From assembly GCF_037040815.1 (NCBI RefSeq), contig NZ_CP146232.1, positions 1,054,001 through 1,118,000 on the forward strand: a DNA stretch of 64,000 nucleotides, in the 5' to 3' direction. Position numbers and translations under genes: made by a program. Shown here piece by piece: positions 24,189 through 32,863 of the stretch (the stretch's first letter is position 1; each line of letters opens with the position of its first letter). The DNA is from Pararoseomonas sp. SCSIO 73927 (lineage in GTDB: Bacteria > Pseudomonadota > Alphaproteobacteria > Acetobacterales > Acetobacteraceae). The notes below the pieces were generated by a model. It searched no databases, was not told the origin of the DNA, and worked only from the letters and a program-made list of their open reading frames with translations.

Positions 24189-25078
24189 GCCCGGACGGGG
24201 AGCTTGATGCGCGCGGCATCGGGCAAGGGGATGAACTCCCGGTCATCCGCGTCGGGCAGCTTGATGCGGCCGGCCTTCCAATCCTCCGCGGCCTGGCGGA
24301 GCCGTTCCTGCGAGGACGACACGAAGTTCCAGTAGAGGAACCGCTCCCCGACCGGCTCGCCGCCCAGGAGCATCACGGTCGACGGCTCCGCGGCGCGTAT
24401 GGACGACGCCTCCGGGGTGACCACGGCCATCTGCCCGGCTCCCAGGCGCCGATCCCCGAGCTCAACCGCGCCGGTGGCGACGTAGACGGCCCGCTCGCTG
24501 TACCCGCCCGGGATCTCCGCCCTCGCACCCGCCCGCATCTCGAGATGGGCGTAGAAGAGCGGCGAGTGGGTCTTCGCCCCCGACGTCAGGCCGTAGGCGC
24601 TGCCGGCGATGAGGTGGCCGCGGACCGCGGCGGCATCCCAGAACGGCAGGTCGCCGCTCTCGTAGTGGGTGAAGGCCGGCGCGGTCTCCTCGTGCTCCCT
24701 CGGCAGGGCGACCCAGGCCTGGATTCCATGGATCCGGTCGCCGACGGCGCGCGCCCTCTCGAAGCGCTCGCTGTGCGTGATGCCGCGGCCCGCCGTCATC
24801 CAGTTCACCTCTTCCGGACGGATGGGCAGCTCGTAGCCGAGGCTGTCCCGGTGCATCAGCTCGCCCGAGAACAGGTAGGTGACGGTCGAGAGGCCGATGT
24901 GCGGATGGGCGTGGACGTCCGCGCTGTCGTCGATCCCGGCCGTGAGGTCGACCGGTCCGATATGGTCGAAGAAGATGAAGGGCCCGACCATCTGCCGTTT
25001 GGCGAAGGGCAGCACGCGCCCGACCTCGATGGGCCCTCCGAGGCTCCGGCGCTGCTGGTCGATGATCATCTCAATCAT
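24185..25078 (-). CDS. Pirin-family protein (quercetinase-like bicupin)
   Basis: 297 residues from ATG 25078; a longer frame starts 33 bases upstream but lacks support. Pirin marks: QMVGPFIFFDHIGP, metal ligands in HAHPHIGLSTVTYL, NWMTAGRGITHSE and, near the end, LYWNFVSSSQERLRQA. The N-terminal cupin holds the iron site (three His, one Glu); the C-terminal cupin is non-metal. Bacterial pirins can act as quercetin 2,3-dioxygenases or regulators. The OsmC gene overlaps its end. A paralogue lies at 50964-51941 in the quinone-detoxification cluster, which hints at a shared role. Confidence 0.93.
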   Translation of the reverse strand: MIEMIIDQQRRSLGGPIEVGRVLPFAKRQMVGPFIFFDHIGPVDLTAGIDDSADVHAHPHIGLSTVTYLFSGELMHRDSLGYELPIRPEEVNWMTAGRGITHSERFERARAVGDRIHGIQAWVALPREHEETAPAFTHYESGDLPFWDAAAVRGHLIAGSAYGLTSGAKTHSPLFYAHLEMRAGARAEIPGGYSERAVYVATGAVELGDRRLGAGQMAVVTPEASSIRAAEPSTVMLLGGEPVGERFLYWNFVSSSQERLRQAAEDWKAGRIKLPDADDREFIPLPDAARIKLPVRA

Positions 25079-25265
25079 GGGCTTGCCTCGTTCGGCTGTT
25101 CCGGGCTGCAAGGCTGTCGGCCGGCGCGCCGGGGCCAGCGATCGGGGGACAGGGAATCGCCGCTCCCCGGCATCGTCACGCGCGCCGCGGCGATTGCTGT
25201 GGATGGCGGGTCGGCGCGGGAACCCGGCGATCCGTCGGGAAGGACGGATCGCCCGGCGGGAAGCC

Positions 25266-25913
25266 CTACTCGGCCGCGACCGGGGTGTTCAGGAGCTGCT
25301 GCTCCCAGAGGAAGGCGACGCCCGTCGCCCCGCCATGCTCCTTGAAGACGTCGATCAGCACCTTGCCGGTCTCCCGGCGCGCGTGGTCGCGCTGCCACTC
25401 CGACACGACCGCCATCCAGGTCATGGCGTTGGCGCCCGCCCAGAGCATGCGCTGGACGGCGACCTCATGGGCCTCCACGGAGACGCCGCCGCAGGCGTCG
25501 GTGACGACGGTGACGTCCCACCCCTCGCCCAGGGCCTGGATGACGGGCATCGCGACGCAGATCTCGGTGTAGAGGCCCGCGATGATCAGCTGCTTGCGGC
25601 CGGTCGCCTTCACGGCGTCCACCACCGTCCGGTCCTCCCAGGTGTTGATGAAGGTGCGGTCGATCACCTCCTGGTCGGGGAAGACACTGGTGATCTGCGG
25701 GAAGATCAGGCCGCCCTGCCGGGCGATGACGCTCGTCAGGATCGTCGGCACGCCGAAGCCCTTGGCCGCCTTCGCCAGCGCCGCGGTGTTGTTGATCACC
25801 ATCTGCGGGTCGTGGCTGTGCAGGTTGGTCATCTGGAAGGGCTGGTGATCGATCAGGACGATGACGGAGTCCTCGGGGCGGAGCAGGGAGTCGAGGCCGT
25901 TGCGGAACTTCAT
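25266..25913 (-). CDS. Isochorismatase-superfamily hydrolase, YcaC-like
   Basis: 215 residues from ATG 25913, preceded by GGAGAAC; upstream in-frame codons lack a site. The cysteine hydrolase fold shows Asp in VIVLIDHQPFQM, the run FINTWED typical of YcaC, and the nucleophile Cys in GLYTEICVAMP. YcaC-type proteins are octameric cytosolic enzymes of unsettled substrate (amides or related C-N bonds). It lies 187 bases upstream of the pirin on the same strand. A homologue at 58766-59419 shares the NTWED and cysteine regions, so the family occurs twice in this window, both times near stress or quinone genes. Confidence 0.9.
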   Translation of the reverse strand: MKFRNGLDSLLRPEDSVIVLIDHQPFQMTNLHSHDPQMVINNTAALAKAAKGFGVPTILTSVIARQGGLIFPQITSVFPDQEVIDRTFINTWEDRTVVDAVKATGRKQLIIAGLYTEICVAMPVIQALGEGWDVTVVTDACGGVSVEAHEVAVQRMLWAGANAMTWMAVVSEWQRDHARRETGKVLIDVFKEHGGATGVAFLWEQQLLNTPVAAE

Positions 25914-26168
25914 GGCGGGTTCTCCATCATCGGAAGGCTGGACCAGCGCGGCCGGAACGGGTGCGCGGCCCGCCGACATTGGCATCCCCGTTTTCGCTCC
26001 GGTATGGCCTCCCCACGCTACGCAGTGTCGCTGAACGGGGAACGGCCCCGGGGCTACCGATCCTGCCCGGAAGCTGGCCGCTGGACAGGCGCGGTGGCGG
26101 CATCGTCCGAGGAGAACTGCTTCTGGGATGTCGCACCCGCCGCAGCGGCCCTGGCCCCGGGAAGGCCG

Positions 26169-26786
26169 TCACCCCTGGCGGCTGCTCCTCCGGCCTTGCA
26201 CCGGCCGGGCGACGGCGACGAGCGCCGAGGCCGGCTCCGGCCCGACGCGGCGGATGCGGTGCGGCAGGTGGCCGGGGAACTGGGCGCAGTCGCCCATCTC
26301 CAGCACGAAGCCGCGGTCGGCAAAGCGCAGTTCCACCGTTCCGCGCAGCACGAAGAACAGCTCCTCGCCCGCGTGCTCGGCATGGCCGTCCGCGCTGAAC
26401 TCGGCGGCGGGGTGCAGGACGAAGGCCTCCAGCGCGGCGCCGTCGCGGCTCAGCGCCTCGACGCCGTTCACGCCCCTCTCCGCGGCCGAGACCGCGAGGC
26501 GGTCCCGCGCCCGGGTGACGCGCACCGCGTGCTCGGCCAGGCGCTCTCCGAACAGCTCGGCCACCGGCACCTCCAGCGCCTCCGAGAGGCGCAGGACGGT
26601 GGCGATGGAGGGATTCTTCAGCCCCCGCTCCAGCCGGGAGAGGTAGCCCTTGTCCAGCCTGGCGGCCTCGGCCAGCGTGTCCAGCGTGATCCCGCGCGCC
26701 TGGCGCAAGGCGCGCAGCCGCGCGCCGAGCTCTGCCGTGCGGGCGGCATCCCGGTCGGGCGCCGGCCTGCGGAGGCTCGCGCTCAC
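26169..26786 (-). CDS. XRE-family regulator with C-terminal cupin domain
   Basis: 205 residues from GTG 26786, overlapping the reductase stop by four bases (GTGA). HTH_3 domain at about 20-75 (RLRALRQARGITLDTLAEAA, then LDKGYLSRLERGLKNPSIAT). A cupin domain occupies about 130-195, with GHAEHAGEELFFVLRGTVEL and MGDCAQFPGHLPHRI. Such proteins (PuuR- and SutR-like) sense small metabolites with the cupin and repress nearby operons. As the last gene of the MOSC-reductase operon it is probably autoregulatory. The ligand is unknown. Confidence 0.9.
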   Translation of the reverse strand: MSASLRRPAPDRDAARTAELGARLRALRQARGITLDTLAEAARLDKGYLSRLERGLKNPSIATVLRLSEALEVPVAELFGERLAEHAVRVTRARDRLAVSAAERGVNGVEALSRDGAALEAFVLHPAAEFSADGHAEHAGEELFFVLRGTVELRFADRGFVLEMGDCAQFPGHLPHRIRRVGPEPASALVAVARPVQGRRSSRQG

Positions 26787-27721
26787 GCCTCCACCACCAG
26801 CCGCCCGGAGGCGCAGCCGGCGACGCAGGCCATCAGGTGGGTCTCGCGTTCCTGCGGCGTCAGCACCCGGTCGCGGTGGACCGGCGCCCCCTCCAGCCAG
26901 CGCAGCTTGCAGGCGCCGCAGATCCCGCCCTCGCAGGAGGCCTCGACCTTCGCGCCGAGCGCGCGCAGCGCCACCAGCATGCTCCCGCCCGCGGGCACCT
27001 CCGCCGCGGCGCCGCTGCCCGCCAGCACGAGCGTGTAGGGCCGCGCATCCGGATCCGGCGGCAGCACCGGGGGCACGAAGTGCTCCGCCCGCGCGCTGCC
27101 CGTCGGCCAGGCGGCCGTGGCGCGCTCGAAACTCTCGATCATCGCGGTCGGGCCGCAACAATAGGCCTGCAGCCCCGGCCGGTGCGGGCCGAGGAGGGAT
27201 TCGAGGCCGGGGCGCGGCATGGCGGCCGTGTCATGCGCGACGGCGCGGCCGGATTCCAGCCACGGCGCCAGCTCCTCCGGGCAGGGCAGGCCGCCCCGGT
27301 GCAGCAGGTGCAGGGTCCAGTCCGCCCCTGCGCGCTCCAGCACCGGGGCCATCGCCAGGAAGGGCGTGACGCCGATCCCGCCGGCGACCATCACGTGCCG
27401 CACCGCCCCTTCCGCCAGCGGGAAGGTGCAGCGGGGCATGGAGGCCGCGACCGCGTCGCCCTGCGCCAGCGCGTGCACCCAGGCGCTGCCGCCGCGCGAT
27501 TCCGATTCCAGCTTCACCGCCACTGTCCAGGAATCCTGCACCGCCGGATCGCCGCACAGGCTGTAGGCGCGCGGCCCCACCCCGGGCACGTGCAGGTCCA
27601 GGTGCGCCCCGGGCCTCACGCGCGGCAGCGGCCATCCATCCGGGTCGCGCAGCGTCACGCGCAGGATGCCCGGGCCCGCCGGACGGGCCTCCGCGACGCG
27701 CAGTTCGATGTGGCGGGGCAT
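26783..27721 (-). CDS. PDR/VanB-family oxidoreductase (FMN/FAD and 2Fe-2S)
   Basis: 312 residues with the phthalate dioxygenase reductase order. The flavin-binding barrel has RAYSLCGDP near residue 51. The NAD-binding domain has VMVAGGIGVTPFLAM near 110 and CCGPTAMIESF near 190. The C-terminal plant-type ferredoxin has cysteines in CEGGICGACKLRW and a final AC. It passes electrons from NAD(P)H to an oxygenase. No oxygenase gene is adjacent, which is odd; the partner may be elsewhere, such as the Rieske protein at 38769, which however has its own reductase. It lies between the XRE regulator (4-base overlap) and the MOSC gene (8-base gap). Confidence 0.9.
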   Translation of the reverse strand: MPRHIELRVAEARPAGPGILRVTLRDPDGWPLPRVRPGAHLDLHVPGVGPRAYSLCGDPAVQDSWTVAVKLESESRGGSAWVHALAQGDAVAASMPRCTFPLAEGAVRHVMVAGGIGVTPFLAMAPVLERAGADWTLHLLHRGGLPCPEELAPWLESGRAVAHDTAAMPRPGLESLLGPHRPGLQAYCCGPTAMIESFERATAAWPTGSARAEHFVPPVLPPDPDARPYTLVLAGSGAAAEVPAGGSMLVALRALGAKVEASCEGGICGACKLRWLEGAPVHRDRVLTPQERETHLMACVAGCASGRLVVEA

Positions 27722-27729
27722 GGAAGGCT

Positions 27730-28215
27730 TTAGAGCGGCCGGATGGCGTCGCCCAGGCGCAGCGTGCCGCCCTCCAGGATCTTGCAGTTCAGGCCGGAGC
27801 GGTGGACCAGCGGGTCGAAAACCGGCTTGCCCAGGATCTCCTCGATGTGGCGGCAGGGGATGGAGAGCCGCGTCGCCTCCACCACGCAGCCGCCGAGGCG
27901 GAAGCGCTGGCCGACGAGGTGGTTCACCGGCACGCCGCGGGTGGTGACGTTGCGGCGGTGCTCCTCCGGCAGGATCTCCATCCTGTAGTCGCGCAGGATC
28001 GCCTCCAGCACCTCGGCCTCAAACAGCGTGACCTGCCGGCCCTCCTCGGGCTTCTCGGAGTAGAAGCCGGTTTCCGTGCCGATGCGGTAGCGGTCGCCCA
28101 CGATCCCCTCCCCGGCCACCAGCTCGATCGCCTCCTGCGCCTGCATGGGCAGGAAGGCGCGGGGGGTGATGTGGAGGTGGGACACCACGCCGCTCCAGCC
28201 GATCGAACCGCTCAT
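27730..28215 (-). CDS. MOSC-domain protein
   Basis: 161 residues from ATG 28215, five bases after AGGA; a TTG further upstream is less likely. MOSC domain marks: VAGEGIVGDRY, ILPEEHRRNVTTRGVPVN, LSIPCRHIEEI with the conserved Cys, and HRSGLNCKILEGG. MOSC proteins bind molybdenum cofactor or act as sulfur carriers; YiiM-type members with a separate reductase reduce N-hydroxylated compounds. Coupling to a 2Fe-2S reductase gives exactly that pairing, so an mARC/YiiM-like reductive system is a good hypothesis. It is first in a three-gene minus-strand operon and divergent from the TRAP binding protein. Confidence 0.88.
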   Translation of the reverse strand: MSGSIGWSGVVSHLHITPRAFLPMQAQEAIELVAGEGIVGDRYRIGTETGFYSEKPEEGRQVTLFEAEVLEAILRDYRMEILPEEHRRNVTTRGVPVNHLVGQRFRLGGCVVEATRLSIPCRHIEEILGKPVFDPLVHRSGLNCKILEGGTLRLGDAIRPL

Positions 28216-28371
28216 TCGTTCCTGCTCCAACTATGGACAACTTGTTGCCTTCCGAGCATCGATCTTACCGGGAAGAAGGATTTCAACAAGCAGTTTGCTG
28301 ATTTGCCCTGGGCAACATCACCGTCCCGCTATTGTAATGTCCCGGCCCGGACCACCCAGGAGCTCCGCCCG

Positions 28372-29469
28372 ATGCGTCGTCGTCACCTCATGGCCGCGGG
28401 CTCCGCGGCGCCCGCTCTCGTCCTGCCCGCCCTCGCCGCCCCGGCCCTGGCGCAGTCCGCGCCCGAGATCCGCTGGCGCATGACCAGCTCCTTCCCCAAG
28501 GCGCTCGATGTCACCTACTCCGCCTGCGAGTACCTCGCCCGGGTTGTCGGGGAGATGACGGACGGCCGGTTCCGCATCACGCCCTTCGCGGCCGGCGAGA
28601 TCGTTCCCGGGCTGCAGGCGCTGGACGCCGTGTCGTCGAACAGCGTGGAGATGGCGCATACCGGGGGCCTGTTCTTCACCGGCAAGGATCCGGCTTTCGC
28701 CTTCACCACCACCGTGCCCTTCATGCTGAACCCGCGGCAGCAGGCCGCCTGGCTCCTGCACGGCGGCGGCAACGACATGCTCAACCGCCTGCTGAAAGAC
28801 TATAACGTGTACGGCCTGCCGCTCGGCAACAGTGGGAATCAGATGGGCGGCTGGTACCGCAAGGAGATCCGCTCGGTCGAGGACCTGAGGGGTCTCAAGT
28901 TCCGCGTCGCCGGCCTGGCAGGGAACGTGATGGCCAAGCTCGGCGTGGTGCCGCAGCAGATCGCGCCCGGCGACATCTACGCGGCGCTGGAGCGCGGCAC
29001 GATCGACGGCGTCGAGTATGTCGGGCCCTATGACGATGCGAAGCTCGGCTTCGAGAAGGTCGCGCGCTACTACTACTACCCGGGCTGGGGAGAGGGCGGC
29101 GCCGTGTTCCACGCCTTCATCAACCTCGAGCGCTGGAGCGAGCTGCCGAAGTCCTACCAGGCAGTGCTCACGGCCGCTTCCGGTGCTGCGACCCAGTGGA
29201 TGCTCGCGCAGTACGACTGGAAGAATGTGGAGGCGCTGTACCGCCTCGTCGCCAACGGCACGCAGCTCCGCGCCTTCCCGAACGAGGTACTGGACGCCTT
29301 CTACCGCACGACGCAGGAGGTCTTCGCGGAGATGTCCGCGCAGTCGCCTCGCTTCAAGGAGTTGCTGGAGAGCCAGACCGCCTTCCGCGACCGCTCCTAC
29401 GGCTACCATCAGGTGGCGGACTACGCCTTCGACAGCATGATGCTGCGCCTACGAAGGTCCGCGCGGTGA
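28372..29469 (+). CDS. TRAP transporter substrate-binding protein, DctP/TakP family
   Basis: 365 residues from ATG 28372, after AGGAG. The N-terminus is a signal with a double-Arg start (MRRRHLMAAGSAAPALVLPA, then ending ALAQ). Mature features fit keto-acid-type TRAP receptors: WRMTSSFPKALDVTYSACEY, LKFRVAGLAGNVMAKLGVVP with the conserved Arg, and ALERGTIDGVEYVGPYDD. These bind alpha-keto acids, mannonate or similar carboxylates in the periplasm. The DctQ and DctM membrane subunits are not in the window. It is divergent from the MOSC operon across 156 bases, where TGTTGCC (28243) and GGCAACA (28311) form a distant inverted pair. Confidence 0.92.
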   Translation: MRRRHLMAAGSAAPALVLPALAAPALAQSAPEIRWRMTSSFPKALDVTYSACEYLARVVGEMTDGRFRITPFAAGEIVPGLQALDAVSSNSVEMAHTGGLFFTGKDPAFAFTTTVPFMLNPRQQAAWLLHGGGNDMLNRLLKDYNVYGLPLGNSGNQMGGWYRKEIRSVEDLRGLKFRVAGLAGNVMAKLGVVPQQIAPGDIYAALERGTIDGVEYVGPYDDAKLGFEKVARYYYYPGWGEGGAVFHAFINLERWSELPKSYQAVLTAASGAATQWMLAQYDWKNVEALYRLVANGTQLRAFPNEVLDAFYRTTQEVFAEMSAQSPRFKELLESQTAFRDRSYGYHQVADYAFDSMMLRLRRSAR

Positions 29470-29936
29470 AGGGCCGCGCTCCTCGCTGCGCCAAGCCTCC
29501 GGCACCCATTTCGGCTGTCCGGATCTGACCGGGTCTTGCAAGGGTTCCCGGCCCCTCCGTGCTGATGACCGTGCCCTTCGGCCCGGGTGGGATCAGCGTC
29601 CTCCTTGTCCGCTTCGTGACGGAGGGGACGCGAGTCCCGGCCACTCGCACCGGCTTTCCGGCGCGGAACCGGCGTGACCCCGCGGGAATACCGGGGCTGA
29701 GAGGAACGTCTTCCCAGCTCCGCCGCCTCCGAGAGGCTGCGCTGGGCCGGGTGCGGCCGTTTGGCCGCGGGGTGGCCCGGGTGCCGGCGAGCAGCCGGTT
29801 CCTCTCAAGGGACCGTGCAGGCGAACACGGCGCTTCAGGCAGGAAGCCGGTGAGGAGAAGATAGAGTGCGGCGATCCCAGCGCCGGCGCTCACGCCCGAG
29901 GCTGCTCCAGAGGCTGCTCCGGGGATGGGGGACGCC
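29470..29936. other. 467-base intergenic region between convergent genes
   Basis: No convincing coding frame. The left part contains GCGAGT/ACTCGC (29630-29635, 29643-29648). The right part holds the structured element at 29698-29807. There is no sign of a mobile element. Confidence 0.45.
29698..29807. ncRNA. Possible structured RNA element (speculative)
   Basis: TGAGAGGAAC (29698-29707) and GTTCCTCTCA (29798-29807) form a perfect 10-bp closing stem. Inside are three more helices in register: CCCAGC/GCTGGG (29713-29718, 29741-29746) capped by GCCTC/GAGGC (29725-29729, 29733-29737); GCGGCC/GGCCGC (29753-29758, 29763-29768); and CCGGC/GCCGG (29784-29788, 29794-29798), the last touching the closing stem. 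This is a compact multibranch fold on either strand. It matches no RNA family I know. In GC-rich DNA such pairings arise easily, so confidence is low. Confidence 0.22.
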
Positions 29937-30929
29937 TCAGAGCCCCGACTGGATGTTCCCGCGCCGCATGACCTCGGCCCAGGTCACGGTTTCCCGCCGG
30001 ATGCGGGCGCCGAACTCGGCCAGCCCTTCATCCGTCACGGTCAGCCCCTGCGCTTCCAGGGCCGTCCGCGTGGCCGGCGCGTGCAGCACCGCGAGCACGG
30101 CGCGGTAGATGGCCTCCAGCGTCGCGTCCGGTGTCGCCCGCGGCGCGAGCAGCCCGTACCAGGAGGTGATGTCGAAGCCGGGAATCCCCAGCTCCTCCAG
30201 GGTGGGGATCTCGGGGGCGGTGGGCGTGCGGGCGGCGGTGGTCAGGGCCAGGGCGCGCACCTGCCCGGCGCGGATCGCCGCCAGCGCGGCCGGCAGGTTG
30301 GTGAAGAGCAGCTGCACGTTGCCGGCGACCACGTCCGTCAGAGCCTGGCTGGAGCCGCGATAGGGCACGTGCAGCATGCGGATCCCGGCCTTCTGCGCCA
30401 GCAGCTCGCCGGCTAGGTGCAGCTGGCTGCCGACGCCGGGCGTCGCGTAGCTCACGCCGTCGCGCCGCGTCCCGGCATAGGCCACCAGCTCCGCCACGCT
30501 GCGGACCGGCAGGTCGTTGGCGCAGACGATGACGTTGGGCGCCGTGGCGAGCAGGCTGACCGGGGCGAAGTCGCGCTCCACCTCGAAGGGCAGGTTGGCC
30601 ATCAGGGTCGGGTTGATGGTCAGGTTGCCGGCCGGCACCAGCAGCAGCGTGTGGCCGTCCGGCGCGGCGCGCCGCACCGCGTCGATCCCGATGTTGCCCT
30701 GGGCCCCCGTGCGATTGTCCACCACGGCGGGCCGGCCGCTGGCGGCCTGGATGCCCTGCGCGATCACGCGCGCCAGCACGTCCACCGGGCCGCCCGGGGT
30801 GAAGGGCGCGACGATGCTCACCGGCCGGACGGGCCATCCCTCCGCCCCGCGCGCCGCGCCGGGGAGAAGCGAGAGGCCGCCCAGCGCGAGGGCCTGGCGG
30901 CGTCCGAGGGCGATGCGGCTCGGGGTCAT
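29937..30929 (-). CDS. Bug/TctC-family substrate-binding protein
   Basis: 330 residues from ATG 30929. The signal carries twin arginines (LGRRQALALGGLSLLPGAAR) ending GAARGA. Family patterns: VSIVAPFTPGGPVDVLARVI, VVDNRTGAQGNIG, LPFEVERDFAPVSLLATAPN and PEIPTLEELGIPGFDITSWY. It is an orphan periplasmic receptor without TctA/TctB. The IclR gene lies 80 bases upstream on the same strand, with a bicupin divergent beyond it. This makes a compact unit of receptor, regulator and enzyme, probably for one carboxylated aromatic or similar acid. Confidence 0.92.
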   Translation of the reverse strand: MTPSRIALGRRQALALGGLSLLPGAARGAEGWPVRPVSIVAPFTPGGPVDVLARVIAQGIQAASGRPAVVDNRTGAQGNIGIDAVRRAAPDGHTLLLVPAGNLTINPTLMANLPFEVERDFAPVSLLATAPNVIVCANDLPVRSVAELVAYAGTRRDGVSYATPGVGSQLHLAGELLAQKAGIRMLHVPYRGSSQALTDVVAGNVQLLFTNLPAALAAIRAGQVRALALTTAARTPTAPEIPTLEELGIPGFDITSWYGLLAPRATPDATLEAIYRAVLAVLHAPATRTALEAQGLTVTDEGLAEFGARIRRETVTWAEVMRRGNIQSGL

Positions 30930-31009
30930 GGAAACCTCACTGTTCGATCGGGTCGGGCGGTGCCGGCGCGGTCCGCCGCCCGGCCCCGCTGGGATGACTG
31001 GCCATTGGC

Positions 31010-31831
31010 TCACGCGCGGGCGGCGGGGCGCCCATCGAAGCCGAGGGCGGTGGAGATCCGGGCGGCGGCGGCCAGTACCTCCTTCGCCAGGGGGCCGCGC
31101 AGCTCCGGCTCGGAGGTGAGGAGGGCGACCGTCGAGAGATTGATGGCGGCCACCGTCGCGCCCGCCACGTCGCGCACGGGCGCCGCCACGCTGGCCACCC
31201 CGGCCTCGTAGCCCGCGACATGGGCGGCGAAGCCGGCGGCGCGGTCCCTCGCGGCCTGCGCCAGCAGCGCCGGCAGGGTGGTGGGGATGCGCGGGCCGCG
31301 GGGCTCCAGCACCGCCCCGGCATAGAGGTGTTCCAGCGCCTCCGGCGACAGGCTGGCCAGGAGGACGCGGCCCATGGTGGTCGCGTGCGCCGGCAGCCTC
31401 GTGCCCACCTGGACCACGCTGGACAGGCTGCGCCGCGTCGGCAGGCGCGCGAGATAGACCACCTCCCGCCCTTCCAGCACGCCGAGATGGGCGGACCAGC
31501 CCGTGCGGTCCCGCAGCGCCTCCAGATGGGGCGCCGCCACCTCCACCAGGTCGCGCGAGGCGAGGTAGCCGTAGCCGAGCTGCAGCACCTGGGGGCCGAG
31601 CTCGTAGGTGCGGGTGCCCGCGTCGTAGGTGAGGAAGCCGAGCTGGTCGAGCGTGTAGGCGATGCGAAAGACCGCCGATCGGGTCACGCCCACCGCCTCG
31701 CCCATCTCCGTCAGCGTCATGCGGCGCCGTTCCGGCGTGAAGGCCAGCAGCAGTTCCAGCCCGCGCGAGAGGCCGGGGACGATGTAGCGGTCGTCCAGCG
31801 GCGGATCCGGCGGTGTTTCCGTTTTGCCCAT
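31010..31831 (-). CDS. IclR-family transcriptional regulator
   Basis: 273 residues. The winged helix is at about 18-75 (SRGLELLLAFTPERRRMTLT, then VTRSAVFRIAYTLDQLGFL). The effector domain reads GWSAHLGVLEGREVVYLARL, LPAHATTMGRVLLASL and AGYEAGVASVAAPVRDVAG, which is typical of PcaR/PobR-like regulators. It is divergent from the bicupin gene at 31913 across 81 bases and upstream of the TctC gene, so it probably controls both. The gap contains GTTTTG and CAAAAC 23 bases apart, too distant to call an operator with confidence. Confidence 0.93.
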   Translation of the reverse strand: MGKTETPPDPPLDDRYIVPGLSRGLELLLAFTPERRRMTLTEMGEAVGVTRSAVFRIAYTLDQLGFLTYDAGTRTYELGPQVLQLGYGYLASRDLVEVAAPHLEALRDRTGWSAHLGVLEGREVVYLARLPTRRSLSSVVQVGTRLPAHATTMGRVLLASLSPEALEHLYAGAVLEPRGPRIPTTLPALLAQAARDRAAGFAAHVAGYEAGVASVAAPVRDVAGATVAAINLSTVALLTSEPELRGPLAKEVLAAAARISTALGFDGRPAARA

Positions 31832-31912
31832 AAAATCGCGTATAGCTTACAAAACCGGCGGTGGATAGCTTTTCCAGGCCGGTGCCGTGCCGGATGTCAG
31901 AGGGAGCGGAGC

Positions 31913-32863
31913 ATGAACGTCGTCACGCCTGTCGCCAGCAGCCTGGAAGCCGAGCTGCGCGCCCATGTCGGCCGCCACGTCGACAAGGTGTTCGACTGGG
32001 ACGCCTTCCCCAGCAATCGCGGCTTCCCGGATCTCGAGCGCGCGCAGATGCGCTACATCGGCGCCGGCGGGTCCCCCAAGGTGGGCGACGCCTCCACGCT
32101 GAAGCCGGAGCACTTCACGCTCAGCCTCATCTACAAGCACGTCGGCAAGTACGCCGCCTGCCACGCCCATGAGATCGAGGAGAGCTTCCTGATCCTCGAC
32201 GGCGTGCTGACGGTGGGCTGGGAGCGGGACGGCGAGGTGGTGGAGGTGCGCCTCGGGCCGAAGGACATGATCCTCAACGCGCGCGATATCGGCCACGGCT
32301 TCCGCAACGAGGGGATCGCGCCGGTGCTGATGTCGATCTCGGTCGATGTCGGCAAGCCGCTGCCGCCGCGCTACCTGTACCATCCCAAGAACACCGCGCC
32401 CGAACTCGCCCGCTCCTTCGGGGCCGAGCCCGGCCGCACCATCCCCTTCACCCCGACGGGCGAACACCCGCTGAACCGGCACATGGCGCGCTACGTCATT
32501 CGCCACGCCGAGCAGCCGACGCTGTGGGACGAGGCCGGCTTCACCCGCAAGATCTATGTCGGCCCGGGCGGCATCGAGAGCGACACCTGCCGCAAGGAGA
32601 TGCTCGGCATCCCTGTCGGGGCCGGCGTGCGCCCCTATGCCCGCGACGTGGAGGACGCCTTCCTCGTCCTCGAGGGCAGCCTGACCGTGGGTTGGGAGGA
32701 CGAGCAGGGGCAGTCGGTCGAGATCGAGCTCGGCCCGCGCGACCTGGTGCTGAACCCGGCGGGCCGCCGCCACTGGTTCCGCAACAACTCCGCCGGGCCG
32801 GTCACGGTGTGGCAGGTGATCGGCACGGCCGAGCCGGAGACGGTGCGCTTCGAGGCGGCCTGA
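31913..32863 (+). CDS. Bicupin, possible gentisate/aromatic dioxygenase-like protein
   Basis: 316 residues from ATG 31913. It consists of two homologous cupins. The N-terminal one (about 65-150) has CHAHEIEESFLILDGVLTVG, with His84, His86, Glu90 and a later His128, the usual metal set. The second (about 225-310) repeats the fold as RPYARDVEDAFLVLEGSLTV with GRRHWFRN (His287), but its first two His positions are Tyr and Arg, so only the first site should bind metal. This asymmetry matches gentisate-type and 1-hydroxy-2-naphthoate dioxygenases as well as non-catalytic bicupins. With IclR and a TctC protein alongside, a role in degradation of an aromatic acid is plausible. The substrate is unknown. 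Confidence 0.8.
   Translation: MNVVTPVASSLEAELRAHVGRHVDKVFDWDAFPSNRGFPDLERAQMRYIGAGGSPKVGDASTLKPEHFTLSLIYKHVGKYAACHAHEIEESFLILDGVLTVGWERDGEVVEVRLGPKDMILNARDIGHGFRNEGIAPVLMSISVDVGKPLPPRYLYHPKNTAPELARSFGAEPGRTIPFTPTGEHPLNRHMARYVIRHAEQPTLWDEAGFTRKIYVGPGGIESDTCRKEMLGIPVGAGVRPYARDVEDAFLVLEGSLTVGWEDEQGQSVEIELGPRDLVLNPAGRRHWFRNNSAGPVTVWQVIGTAEPETVRFEAA

Noticed and set aside
29620-29850. Cobalamin or TPP riboswitch-like fragments (GGTGCGAGT on the minus strand, CTGAGAGG on the plus strand)
   Set aside because: The remaining conserved boxes are absent, and no gene lies downstream in the right orientation; the neighbours are convergent.
31821-31855. GTTTTG ... CAAAAC pair near the IclR gene at 31010 as an operator
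   Set aside because: The arms are 23 bases apart and one overlaps the start codon region. No second copy was found.
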